Source: Acrasis kona (Eukaryota > Heterolobosea > Eutetramitea > Acrasida > Acrasidae). From it: a DNA stretch of 64,000 nt. The DNA lies in assembly GCA_026419775.2 (NCBI GenBank), contig JAOPGA020000288.1:124001-188000 (forward strand), read 5' to 3'. The stretch's first letter is position 1. Every line of letters starts with the position of its first letter. Below, one piece after another: positions 18,779 through 28,866 of the stretch. Made by a program: the position numbers and the translations under genes. Below the pieces are notes generated by a model that was not told the origin of the DNA, did not search any database, and was given only the letters and a program-made list of their open reading frames with translations.

Positions 18779-20715
18779 TTACATCAACATTGATAACAGA
18801 CATACAAACGCGACGGCAAAAACAGCATATTGGGCATTATTTCGTGTACTTGATGAGTTAGTACAAAACCAACCAAACACGTTTGAACAACTATTCGAAT
18901 TGTCTGGAACACCATCAATAATGACATCTTGATTTGATTTACATATAATATCATAACCATCAACTGGACAGTCGACATACCCCTTGTAATCGCCATTTAA
19001 TTGCACTCTCTTATAACTTTGATCCTTCGGACAATCTACCCAGCTTCCAGCTGCATTTATTCTCAAATAATCACTACTACAATCATACTTAAAGCAGCGA
19101 GCGTCTTGTACAATTAGTTTCGAAGTAGAAGGAACTAAATTAGAATCAAAGCAAGCACCACCCTTTCCCCAGTATTCACCACTCAAGATGTTACTTTGTA
19201 ACTGCTGAAGAGCACAATCACCATTAGTATACCTCTTCACAATTGGACAAAAATCAAGTTGAGGATCAAGACCACCAGTTTTTGGAGACGACTGGATATG
19301 TTCATAATAGCCCATGTTTTGATTAAACTGCTGAGTAGAGCAAAAGCCCTTCCCTCTGTGATTGTAAGTACAAGTGCTACCCACAAAAGAATTGGGTTTA
19401 CAATAATAACCAAGTCTGTTATTGAGATCCCAATCCTCACACCTGTTTTGTAAAAATGAACAACCCATGTTGCGTCCCCACAAAGTAGTTTCGCTTCTTG
19501 GATTAACAAAACTAGAATTGGATTGGTACCATCCAGAGTCATTAAAGAAAGATAATGTAAATGGAGAAATAGAAAAACTTAAAGAAGGATTGAACCAACC
19601 GACATTTCCGGTCATTAATTCATTATTATAAACTCTTTTATCAAAGTGGGACCCCGCAGTACCATCTCCTCCATATTCTTCCAATTCTATACCATAAGGT
19701 AATGACTCAGGGCAGTTAAAGTATGATTGCGCCGTTTTAATTAAGCTTGGCGTGTTGAGGTAGAAGACTTGTTTAGTGTTGACGTTTCCAGCCGAATCCT
19801 TGTACGATCTGTAAGCCGACAAAACGCTGCCGGGTCTTTGATTTCCATTCTGATCAATCATTGCTGAAAACCTCGACTCAGAAAAACCTAATACGTGTGT
19901 GATTTCGTGCAACATGATTCCAATTTGTTGACCCTCACTAAAAGGTTATTAGACTCGTGATGGAATGTTTTGTTTACCTTGCAGCGAAGAATGTTTCAGG
20001 GTCTGCGTTGAATTGTCCCATGATGGGTCTTCCGTACATTGATTCATATAAACATGCTAGACCCCAACCAAGCACACCTGTATTTGTCGATGGCCTCAAA
20101 GTTACAAAAATTATAATATCTCCGGTGGATGATGGGAAACCGTCATTAACCAGGTCCGATGGATACGGAACACCACCATTTGCCCCGCAGGTAGCAGAGG
20201 GATCAGAGGGGAGTTTAATAACACCATTGAACATTCTTGTCTTGAGCATTTGATTAAAAATTGTCTGAACTTGCATCAATAAGCTGTCCAGTTTTTCTTC
20301 TATACTTTGGGTTACTGTACTTGTACAAGTGCCCCAACAATCATCTACCACTGTGCTGGAGCAAACCACACTTGTGTCTTTTGGTGATCCTGCCCTATAT
20401 GCCTTTTACGGTCGATAAGTGCCGGAAAGTTGAAGGTCTTACCTGACCGACTTTGTAGCAAGTCCTTTGAAGTACATCATTCATGATATAATCGGTTCTG
20501 AATTTTATCCTAAGTTGCGTCCATAAAGATTGTTTCGCACTCCGTTTTGTTGTCTCGGGTGCAGTCACTTTTTTATACACATCATTGCCTTTCTTTTCTT
20601 CTGCACGTACAAGTCTATCGTGCATACATTTATATCCTCCTTTCGATGAACCATGGATGTGTGCGCTCGTACCAATAATAAAGGTGAATACGCATATAAG
20701 CAAGAAGGCCCTCAT
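18779..20715 (-). CDS. Leishmanolysin-type (M8) metallopeptidase, probably GPI-anchored
   Basis: Three exons (20715-20443, 20394-19978, 19937-18779; introns of 48 and 40 nt). A signal peptide opens the protein. Exon 3 carries the zinc site HEITH in MLHEITHVLGFS, the distant third His in GSHFDKRVYNNELMTG and the Met-turn ELMTG, followed by a Cys-rich C-terminal domain and a hydrophobic end (AQYAVFAVAFVCLLSMLM) suited to GPI attachment. The family degrades extracellular or phagocytosed protein at the cell surface. Exons 2 and 3 join in phase. Exon 1 (ending CYKVGQ) and exon 2 do not join in phase at the only good donor and acceptor, so a one-base error near ATAGGGCAGG (about 20389-20398) or an unusual splice is needed. 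Confidence 0.88.
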
Positions 20716-20765
20716 GCGGAATCCTTATTTTAAAGAGGTGAATCAACAAGTATTTTTACAAAAAT

Positions 20766-20903
20766 ATGTACAATTCTGATACACTTTCAAGTGTCAGTGA
20801 CAACCGATTTACTTGTTTTTGTAAAGCACCAAGCATGTTGATGCGTCAGACGTTGGACGAACAAGTAGAAGATTATTTTGATCTATTGCCCAAAGTTAGT
20901 TGA
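20766..20903 (+). CDS. Possible short protein, 45 residues
   Basis: An uninterrupted frame from ATG to TGA, divergent from leishmanolysin by 50 bp. The residue mix is protein-like, with an acidic segment (TLDEQVEDYFDLLPK), but no family is recognised. A GTTAGT at the very end could be a splice donor, although the next gene lies on the opposite strand. Weak support only. Confidence 0.25.
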   Translation: MYNSDTLSSVSDNRFTCFCKAPSMLMRQTLDEQVEDYFDLLPKVS

Positions 20904-20991
20904 TCTCTTAATTATTCAAAAGTGTAAACCATCATAATCACAATCAAATTGAAAATTGTCTCCATTAATTAAATTATTATTTCTACAAATT

Positions 20992-21348
20992 CTACTTCTT
21001 CTTCGCTTTAGCCTTCTTCTCAGCTTCCGCCAGGGCTTTTTGTGCCAATAAAGCTTTCTTACCCATACCTTTCTTGGGTGGTCCGCGTCCGTCGAGTATT
21101 CTGTCGTGCATGGTTTCAGCTTTGATAATTTCTTCTTCTGTCTCGAACATTCCAGTCTCGTCAAAAAGTTTCACGGCAGGTGGCATGAACCTAAATCATG
21201 TTAAAGTTTTGTCCATTTAGTTCTCATACCATTCTGTGGGTTTCTTGAAAACCTTCTTCGCGTGCTTAGAAAAACCTACGGGATAATTATGTGGTGTACA
21301 ATGATTAAACAATCTTGCAGCGGCTGAAGCAACAGTTTTGTGTGACAT
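20992..21348 (-). CDS. MRPS33: Mitochondrial small-subunit ribosomal protein mS33
   Basis: Two exons (21348-21230 and 21190-20992; intron of 39 nt, GTATGAG to TTTAG) give 105 residues. The pattern matches the mS33 family: an N-terminal AARLFNH segment, the basic KKVFKKP stretch, a central acidic helix, then GRGPPKKGMGKKA followed by a Lys/Ala-rich tail. Animal and fungal mS33 proteins are about 100-106 residues and end in a similar PKKGxGKRA motif. It acts in the mitochondrial small ribosomal subunit. No separate presequence is visible, which is common for this family. Confidence 0.8.
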
Positions 21349-21952
21349 TTCAAAAATTTAAATGTAATGGACAACCATGCAACAACCATACAACACTGAA
21401 AACAGGGTCTGACAACAAAGCCAGAATGCAGTTTGTTCGTTAGTGGAAACAAACAATAGATTGTTCAACAGGTTTTGAACGGTGAAAATTAATTTGAATA
21501 TGAGACGATCAAAAACAACCTTCAAACTTGGTATTTGTGGAACAATTATCGGTCATGAAAGACTAAGAATGCGATACGGAAAAACAATAATTAAAAAATA
21601 AAGCGATGTTATCAAATGTATTTTAATCCCATGATTTTTTTTGCGCACTTCTTTAAACTGACTTTCCAATAGCATATTACATTTACGAAAGCATGTTGCA
21701 ATGTGATTCTGATAGTGGGAGGTGTAAAAGCTACACCACACAGGATGTTTTCCACTACTTTGAAACTAACGTTTTTCACTTTTACAATCATGACCTATTC
21801 CAACGTGCTGAAGCTATTCTTCTGTCATCTGTAGGTTACTGTTTCTTTAGTAGCGGCGTGCAACTCTCAAAGCGTACTCAATGTCGCTGCTGGTATTTGA
21901 TTGGATTTTTCAAGTTGGCTGTGTAAAGCGCAAACAAGCACACTATTCACAG
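21349..21952. other. Divergent intergenic region (mS33 / Na+/H+ exchanger)
   Basis: About 600 bp shared by the promoters of two divergent genes. Frames of 62-77 codons here have no support. An alternative ATG for the exchanger at 21881 lies in this stretch, but would place 24 extra residues before the signal peptide. Confidence 0.4.
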
Positions 21953-23971
21953 ATGAGGAGCAGGGTGTTCTTTATTCTAGTGCTTATTGCAATTACGACA
22001 CTTATAGGGTACGCAAACGCCAATGATGTTACCACAACTTTAGCACCCGGAGCAACAAATCCAGATACACTACCAACAGCACCACCGGCACATAAAATAG
22101 AAGCAAAATCACCAAATCCCCTTTGTATAGACGATGAAGAAGAAGCCGCCATATACATGTTACTTTTGATAGTAATGTTAGCCGTGTGTCTGGTTGCCAC
22201 ATACTTGTTACTTAAATTCCATCTGCATTGGTTCCCAGAGTCAGTTTTAATCATCGGAATCGGTATCGTGTTAGGTTTAGCACTAACATTGCATCCTACA
22301 GATTTTGACATTATCACACAACTCGATCCAAACATTTTCTTCCAAATCTTTTTACCGGCAATTATTTTCGACGCAGGATACACGTTGGAGAAGCAACCAT
22401 TCTTTGGAAACATTGGAGGCATCATCGTTTACGCAGTACTCGGAACCATTCTATCAACCGTCGTGGTCGCTTGTGGATTGTTCTTGGTCGGTGTCGCAGG
22501 CATATCGGTCGAGCTACCACTCGTGGATGCATTAATGTTCGGATCTCTAATTTCAGCAGTCGATCCCGTTGCCACCCTTGCAATCTTCTCCGCACTCAAA
22601 GTCAACCCCATCCTACATTATTTGGTGTTCGGAGAATCAATCGTCAACGACGCCGTGGCAATCGTCTTGTTCAAGACGTTCGAAGGTTTCAAACATGCTG
22701 TCGACTCGTCAACCGAATATTTGGTTTTGGTCGGTTTCATTCAATTCTTTTACGTATCGATTGGATCAGTGCTACTTGGAATCGTAATGAGTTTACTTTC
22801 GGCTCTCTTCTTCAAACATGTGGCAGTGAGAAAATACCCCGCGCTCGAGCTCATCTTTTTCGTCATCTTCGTCTACGGACCCTACTTGGCTGCTCTGCCC
22901 TACTTGTCGGGCATCTTGACCATCTTGGTGAGCGGAGTGGTCATGTCGTACTACACCGCACCCAACTTGAGCTTAACCACTCAAGCAACCATCACGAACG
23001 GTGCAAGAGCGTTGGCATTTGCGTCGGAGGCTTTAACTTTCCTATACGTCGGTATGGCCCTCTTCAGTTTCAAATCTCTCCATTGGAGCATCGAATTGAT
23101 CTGTTGGACCATCTTGTTCTGTCTATTGGGACGTGCGCTCAACGTTTATCCGTTGACCGGAATCTTGAACCAGTTCCGTAGAAGTCCAATCGACTTTAAA
23201 ACACAATTCATCATGTTCTTTAGTGGACTTCGTGGTGCCATTGCATTCGCATTGAGCATTGGAATCAAACCTGCAGGTGACATTGGAGAGTATTTATTCA
23301 CGACCACCATTATCGTCGTGCTGTTCACTATCGTTGTATTCGGAGGAGGAACGTATCCGCTCTTGAAGATTTTCAAGATTAAAACCAAAAAAGAATTTGA
23401 CGACGAGATGGAATTGATAGAAAAGAGCAACAACGGTCCGAAAATACAAAACAAGAACATTTTGGTCAAGTGGGACGAGAGCTTCTTGTATCGATTCTTT
23501 GTTCGCGTCGATGCACAAGCTCCTGCAGTGACCGCAGGTGACCAAATGATGTTGAGAAGTAAATTTGAGAAATTAGGAGGAAGAAGAGAATTTGATTTGG
23601 CGGCCATGCCAGGTGCCGAACACATTATCGTGAACGATAGAGATGCCGTTTTATATGACGACTTGCATGACTTTAATGCTGTGGGCGACCAATCAGTAGA
23701 ACCCGTCATGCAGCAACCAAGCGTGACCATTAGAGTTGATTTACCGAGAGCCTTTAACAGAAAGAGAAGCAGCAGTGTTGATTACTCTGGAAGGACTAGT
23801 GGAGAAAAACTTTCTATTGACCCCAGTGCAAAGGTTGACTCGTTGGTGAAAGGATTGATGGTTGACCCTAAAAAGGCTAAAATTTATGGAGAGGCTTTGG
23901 CGTTGCATTATAGAAGGATTAAAAATTTACATGATATTGTTGATAATCGTTATCCACACGAACAATCTTGA
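21953..23971 (+). CDS. Na+/H+ exchanger, NHE8-like (CPA1 family)
   Basis: 672 residues in one exon from the ATG at 21953, chosen because a signal peptide (MRSRVFFILVLIAITTLIGYANA) starts there. About twelve membrane segments follow. Family motifs include FFQIFLPAIIFDAGYTLEK, LISAVDPVATLAIF, the ion-binding GESIVNDAVAIVLFK (Asn-Asp pair), and the FFSGLRGAIAFALSIG helix. These resemble endomembrane exchangers of the NHE8 or NHE6/7/9 type. It swaps Na+ or K+ for H+, most likely setting the pH of endosomes or Golgi. A hydrophilic C-terminal tail of about 190 residues should face the cytosol. GC content and codon use are higher at 22.4-23.2 kb than in neighbours, as expected for strong expression. 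AATAAA overlaps the TGA stop. Confidence 0.93.
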   Translation: MRSRVFFILVLIAITTLIGYANANDVTTTLAPGATNPDTLPTAPPAHKIEAKSPNPLCIDDEEEAAIYMLLLIVMLAVCLVATYLLLKFHLHWFPESVLIIGIGIVLGLALTLHPTDFDIITQLDPNIFFQIFLPAIIFDAGYTLEKQPFFGNIGGIIVYAVLGTILSTVVVACGLFLVGVAGISVELPLVDALMFGSLISAVDPVATLAIFSALKVNPILHYLVFGESIVNDAVAIVLFKTFEGFKHAVDSSTEYLVLVGFIQFFYVSIGSVLLGIVMSLLSALFFKHVAVRKYPALELIFFVIFVYGPYLAALPYLSGILTILVSGVVMSYYTAPNLSLTTQATITNGARALAFASEALTFLYVGMALFSFKSLHWSIELICWTILFCLLGRALNVYPLTGILNQFRRSPIDFKTQFIMFFSGLRGAIAFALSIGIKPAGDIGEYLFTTTIIVVLFTIVVFGGGTYPLLKIFKIKTKKEFDDEMELIEKSNNGPKIQNKNILVKWDESFLYRFFVRVDAQAPAVTAGDQMMLRSKFEKLGGRREFDLAAMPGAEHIIVNDRDAVLYDDLHDFNAVGDQSVEPVMQQPSVTIRVDLPRAFNRKRSSSVDYSGRTSGEKLSIDPSAKVDSLVKGLMVDPKKAKIYGEALALHYRRIKNLHDIVDNRYPHEQS

Positions 23972-24044
23972 ATAAAATAGAATTTTTTGTAATCGATTGT
24001 TTGATTTGGCGGTTTTGTCCCATGTTATTTTAGGATTTGATTTC

Positions 24045-27000
24045 ATGTCGTCACCCTCTACACCTACGAGTAGGTTGTCATCGAGGAATGATTCTCCTTC
24101 GAACCGGTCTTCTATATCTTCGACCCCTGCTCAAGAGTTGAAGAAGAGTGAGTGGTTATCAACTGTTATTGAACTCATCATGTTGTAGAGATTGGAAGGG
24201 TTCAAATAGATGCACCATCATCGAAAAATTCATCGTACAGTATACATTATATAAAAATGCATGTTAAATTTTAATAGAAGAGGTAGCATTGGTTTGGAAT
24301 CTCCATCAAAAGAACCATTATTTAACACACTTCTAAAGAAGAAGGATCGCGAATAGTAACTACACACTTGACACAAACATAACCTCGAAAAGTAGTACAA
24401 TTGAGGAACAGTTTAACGAAATGGATTTAGCGGACATCAAAAGAGTATTTGACCAAGGCATATCTAGCGGTGGGTCACTAACCGAAGATGAATTTGTATA
24501 CAATTTCGGGCGTCTATTAGGCTCCCATCGCAACAAGGAAGAGCTAAGAACAATGTTCGCCATGATTGATGCCAATGCAAATCAATGTGTAGATTGGGAT
24601 GAATTCTCCACTCATTTACTAATGGGAAGTGAGGGATTCAGACGTATCGAGGATGATATGGACGTATGTCGTTTGCTACTACTTTTATTACAATAACTAT
24701 CAGAGCAAACAATACATGCAACCTAAGAAATCAAACAACAGCGCTGCATTAGTACACAAGGATATTATTACAAAAGTAATACATGATGTAGCTAATAATG
24801 CCTATTATACAGCTAGTCGTGATGGTAGCGTAAAAAGCTGGAACTGTAGTACGCTAGCTTTTAAAGAAACGATACACTACTCTCAAGTCTATACCACCGA
24901 CTTAGTTTTATCTAATGAGCTAAATGAGCTATTTGTCACAACTGTAGATAGAGTGTAAGCCATTACCGAACAAAGCAATTAACCATGAACAGTATTTCAG
25001 TTTACGATTGCGAAACAAAAAATCTAGTAAAGGCCTTCAAAGGTCAAAAACAAGACCCTAGGCAACCAAAGGGTAGAAAAATGATGTTACAACGCAGCAT
25101 GCCATCTCATTTAAAACCACATCCAGGTACACTTCCAAATGACAACTTGACAGATGCTCAAAAGATGGTTGTAAGAATGAAATCTGAGCTGTTTAAACAA
25201 AACGATGAGTATTTAAAGAACATGGAAGTAGTAGCTCTTCAAGATTTTATCAATACTCCAGTTAGCACTAATTATATACGAAAAGACAATAGGGACGTGT
25301 TGATATTCGGTATGGATGATGGAGGAGTTAGTTTGTACGACATTACGGAGGATAGCAGAGATTCTAGATTTGTGGAATTGGCGAGGTCGTGGAGAAAAGA
25401 AGATGCGCCACATAGGGAGTGGGTTACAAAGATTATCTATGCAAAGGAGCTTAATCAAATATTTACAGCCTCTTTGGACTGTACAATTGGTATCATTAGC
25501 TTAGGATCGAGGCGTTCTCCTTTAAAGCCACTCGAAGGTCATGAAAAACCAATTTATAGTTTAGATTGGTGTGAAAGAAATAAAATATTAGCTAGCTGTG
25601 GTAGAGAAAAGGATATTTATTTGTGGAATCCAGTTATTGGATCTACTCTGATGAAGCTAACTGGTCATACTGCTCCTGTAGTCGATGTCAAGTTTAATAG
25701 TAGAGATTATCAAATTATATCTTGCAGTGAAGATAAAATAATAAAAGTATGGGACATACGCACTTATAAGTGCATTCAAACTCTTTCGGATAAAATTGCG
25801 TACAGACCTGATAATGAATATACTGCTCTTTGTTATGACTCCAAAAACACTTGTATTATATCTGCTAACAGTCAATTACAAAAGTGGCCCATGAAGCGAA
25901 CTTTAACTGATTTTAAAAAGGAATACAGAGGTCATAGAATACCTCTTTTAAAAGTAATGTATAATGAACTGTATAAGCATGTCATATCTATAGATGACAG
26001 TACTGTGTGCACATGGGATATATCCACTGGAGATTTGTTGTTTAAATTTGTTGTTGATAAGGGTATTATTGCTTGTTGTCTCGATAATATGAATCGTAGA
26101 ATATTAGCCACATGTCCTGATGGTGAAGTACGGTTATATAATTATTCTAATGGCTTGTTGTTGAAAGTATGTGAAAACACTAGACATAAGAGCGATTTGA
26201 GTGGTGTTAAATATGTATACAAGGAGGCTCAAAACATACGCACCATTATTGCAGGAGGATCCAACAAACAAGTTATCATGTGGCATGACAACGAAGATGA
26301 CTTGTATCAACATGTAGATCAAGTCATGGCCAAACTACCACATGACATACAGGTGCTGGAATTTTGTCCTCCAAGTACAGTGGTAGCTGGTCTGGATGAT
26401 GGAAGTATCTTCTTTTTAGACTATCAATCATGTGATATTCGATTAAAATTAAGACCTAATAAAACTAAGTGGTATCACCAATATGACACCTTCCACAACA
26501 AAAAGCTCTTTAAAAAGAAACCTTATAGCCAGGACGTCTTTGTGGAGGATAAGTTCCATGTAGAGGACTTGATCTACATGTATAAAAAACCTCCGTTTTT
26601 GATTTGTTGTAGAGGGAACGGATTGGTTTCTTTTGTAAATATAAGAAATGCAGAAGAGATGTACACTTTTCAGGGGTCCGTTGACGGCGAGAATATTCTT
26701 TGCATGTGCTTGAGCGAAACCAACGATACGTTGGTCATGGGTGATTGTAGAGGATTCATATCTGTATTTGACATTTCTCAAATTACAGAACATTGTGCAG
26801 AAATTACAAAAAATATGATAAAGTTGACAAAAAGATTCAAAGCCCATACTAAATTAGTGAGCAGCGTTTGCTACATTAACAAATTCGATTTGATTGTTTC
26901 GTCTAGCTACGATTGCACTGTGATATTATTTGACCGAACTGGAGTAATGATTGGCTTCTTTGGCCAAACTGACCCATGGGTTATTGGGAAACCAATTACA

Positions 27001-28011
27001 TACGGCACTCAATCCCTCAACGACCTTAAAACAGAACTTGAAAATGAAGTATTCGATGAGAAGCTCTCAAGCGACGAGGAAGCTGAACTCGAGAGGGAGA
27101 TTGCACGTATAGATCGTCTAAAAGGACTGCATCGCCACAGAAGAAAGAAGAAATTGGCAAAGATGCGCAGAAGAGGTATAGACGTGGAGAATCTTGATAT
27201 TATCAACATGGACGGAGTAAGTAGTGATTCCTCAGAGGGCGATGAGCCATATAAAGAGGATACACCTCTTGTTATCCAAGTCCCAGAGCCATTTGAAGTT
27301 GATGTTAGTTTTGATGACAAACTACCTTCTATAGGTGTCATTGAACCTACACTCGAAACGAGTGCAGTTACATCCGTTGTTACTCCAAAAACTCCTAAAA
27401 GCGACTCCTTGTTGACTCTTCCTGATATTAAAGCTTCGTCCTCTCCAATGTCATCTCCCATAAGCACTCAACGCAGGCAGAAACCCATCAAGAATACCAC
27501 ATCTTCACGCTTTGAAAAAGTGAATGAGCAAGAAGAAATGTTAGAGAAGGCCATCAAGAATGAAATGCTGATGGCTAGTCGGAATATAGAGAGCTTTGGA
27601 GGTATTACGCCAGGCATTGGGGCCAGCAGTGATAGATCTGTCCACAGCGAAAACATCATTCGTCTTAATAAGAACAACGATCATTTTCCAGATAAATTTA
27701 GGGAGTTTAGTAAAAAAGTGATTATGACGAAAATAAACACTCCAGATTGGTTGGATAGAATCAGTTCTTTAATAGAGATTGAGGACAACCCAAATTTCAA
27801 GCATGAAATTGATTTGAGCAAGCGGAAAGATAAGAGAATTTCTAGGAAGGAGTCAGAAGGTGATAACGCAACGAAGAATCTGATGCTAAGGCTAGGTACT
27901 GGATTAAACAAACAAGAAGAGGTTAAACTAGACGATGTGCCTGGAAGGCGAGTAGAACAAAATATTGATAATTTCTTGAGAATTTTACATAATGTTGGTA
28001 ATAAAAAGTAA
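24045..28011 (+). CDS. EF-hand and WD40-repeat protein (WDR49/EFCAB8-like)
   Basis: Six exons (24045-24147, 24189-24239, 24283-24355, 24393-24663, 24704-24954, 24993-28011) join in phase, giving 1255 residues; introns are 37-43 nt. A Ser-rich N terminus leads to a degenerate EF hand and one canonical EF hand (loop DANANQCVDWDE). About a dozen WD40 units follow, with recognisable LWNP, VWDIR, TWDIS and VTSVCY-type blade ends, then a charged, disordered C-terminal 330 residues. This order matches the WDR49 family, which in other eukaryotes tracks with motile cilia, so the protein may be flagellar; this is inference. The first three small exons are the least certain part. It converges on the next gene with 14 bp between stops. 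Confidence 0.85.
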
Positions 28012-28025
28012 AGTGTAAATTGAAT

Positions 28026-28550
28026 TTATAATCTTTGTCTTCTAATGATTGATAAGCTGATCAAGGTAACGGTCAAAATTATAACATTAGACCATCCGTA
28101 ACCGTCTCCAATTCCAATGTTTCCAGCGGCGTGGTCACAAATGTTTAGAATTATCACAAGTACAAGTATTATTGAAAGACCAATCTCATATGCCAATGAG
28201 AATTTTCTTTGTGATTCTGGATTAAAGTTTGAAGCAGTAGATAGGAATCCAAGTGCATAGACACCGAAAGAGGGTATTATTAAAACCATGTGTAAGACCT
28301 CTAATGAGAGATGTGCCACATTGGGAGTTCCCGCGTACTTTCCATACTGGTCAATGGCCTTCGCTCTATATGCCATTGAAATTAAATCAATAACAAAGTA
28401 CACTACTTGGTGGACAATAAGTGCGAGGTTGAACACAAAAATCAAAGTCCTCAAAGTCTCAACCATATCACTCCCTAAAGATCTAGTATATGGAGTTGAT
28501 GAATAATCCTTGTTATTATCCCTTGACTCGTACTCATTGTCAGTGTGCAT
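28026..28550 (-). CDS. Predicted four-helix membrane protein
   Basis: 174 residues, one exon. After a hydrophilic N terminus of about 28 residues, four hydrophobic segments appear at about 33-58, 82-108, 120-140 and 150-168, with a short basic end (SIIRRQRL). No motif is recognised. It lies tail to tail with the WD40 gene. Unrelated in sequence to the four-helix protein at 1190 as far as I can see by eye. Confidence 0.75.
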   Translation of the reverse strand: MHTDNEYESRDNNKDYSSTPYTRSLGSDMVETLRTLIFVFNLALIVHQVVYFVIDLISMAYRAKAIDQYGKYAGTPNVAHLSLEVLHMVLIIPSFGVYALGFLSTASNFNPESQRKFSLAYEIGLSIILVLVIILNICDHAAGNIGIGDGYGWSNVIILTVTLISLSIIRRQRL

Positions 28551-28866
28551 GTTGCCCTATTTCGTGTGTGGGAAAATGTGAGCGGGTATTGTAATGAAAA
28601 ACCTCGAATATGCAATGCCTACTTTCATAATTCTATTCCTTGTGTTGTTTAATGCTAGTGCATCATGACCATTGCATTGAACATTCAAACGTGTTTACAT
28701 TCAACTCTCTTCACCACCAATTGCTCGTAAAAATGTTCCGGAGAAATTATTCCATTTGGCAACTGGCGTTGGTGTCGATGTCAAATAATTATAATTGATT
28801 CGTTACGATACATAATTTATTTTCGAATTTAGTGATAATTGACAGGACAGTTGTGATGGTGTAGGA
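28551..28866. other. Divergent promoter region
   Basis: About 315 bp between the start of the four-helix protein (minus) and the formin (plus). No TATA box as clear as those at 1142 and 59651; nothing else recognised. Confidence 0.4.

Noticed and set aside
20766..20903. Short plus-strand frame as a first exon of a longer gene
   Set aside because: Although a GTTAGT donor is present at its end, no downstream plus-strand exon is visible before 21.9 kb; kept only as a low-confidence short frame.
22471..23181. 236-codon plus-strand frame within the exchanger gene
   Set aside because: Out-of-frame shadow of the Na+/H+ exchanger, whose own frame carries all family motifs.
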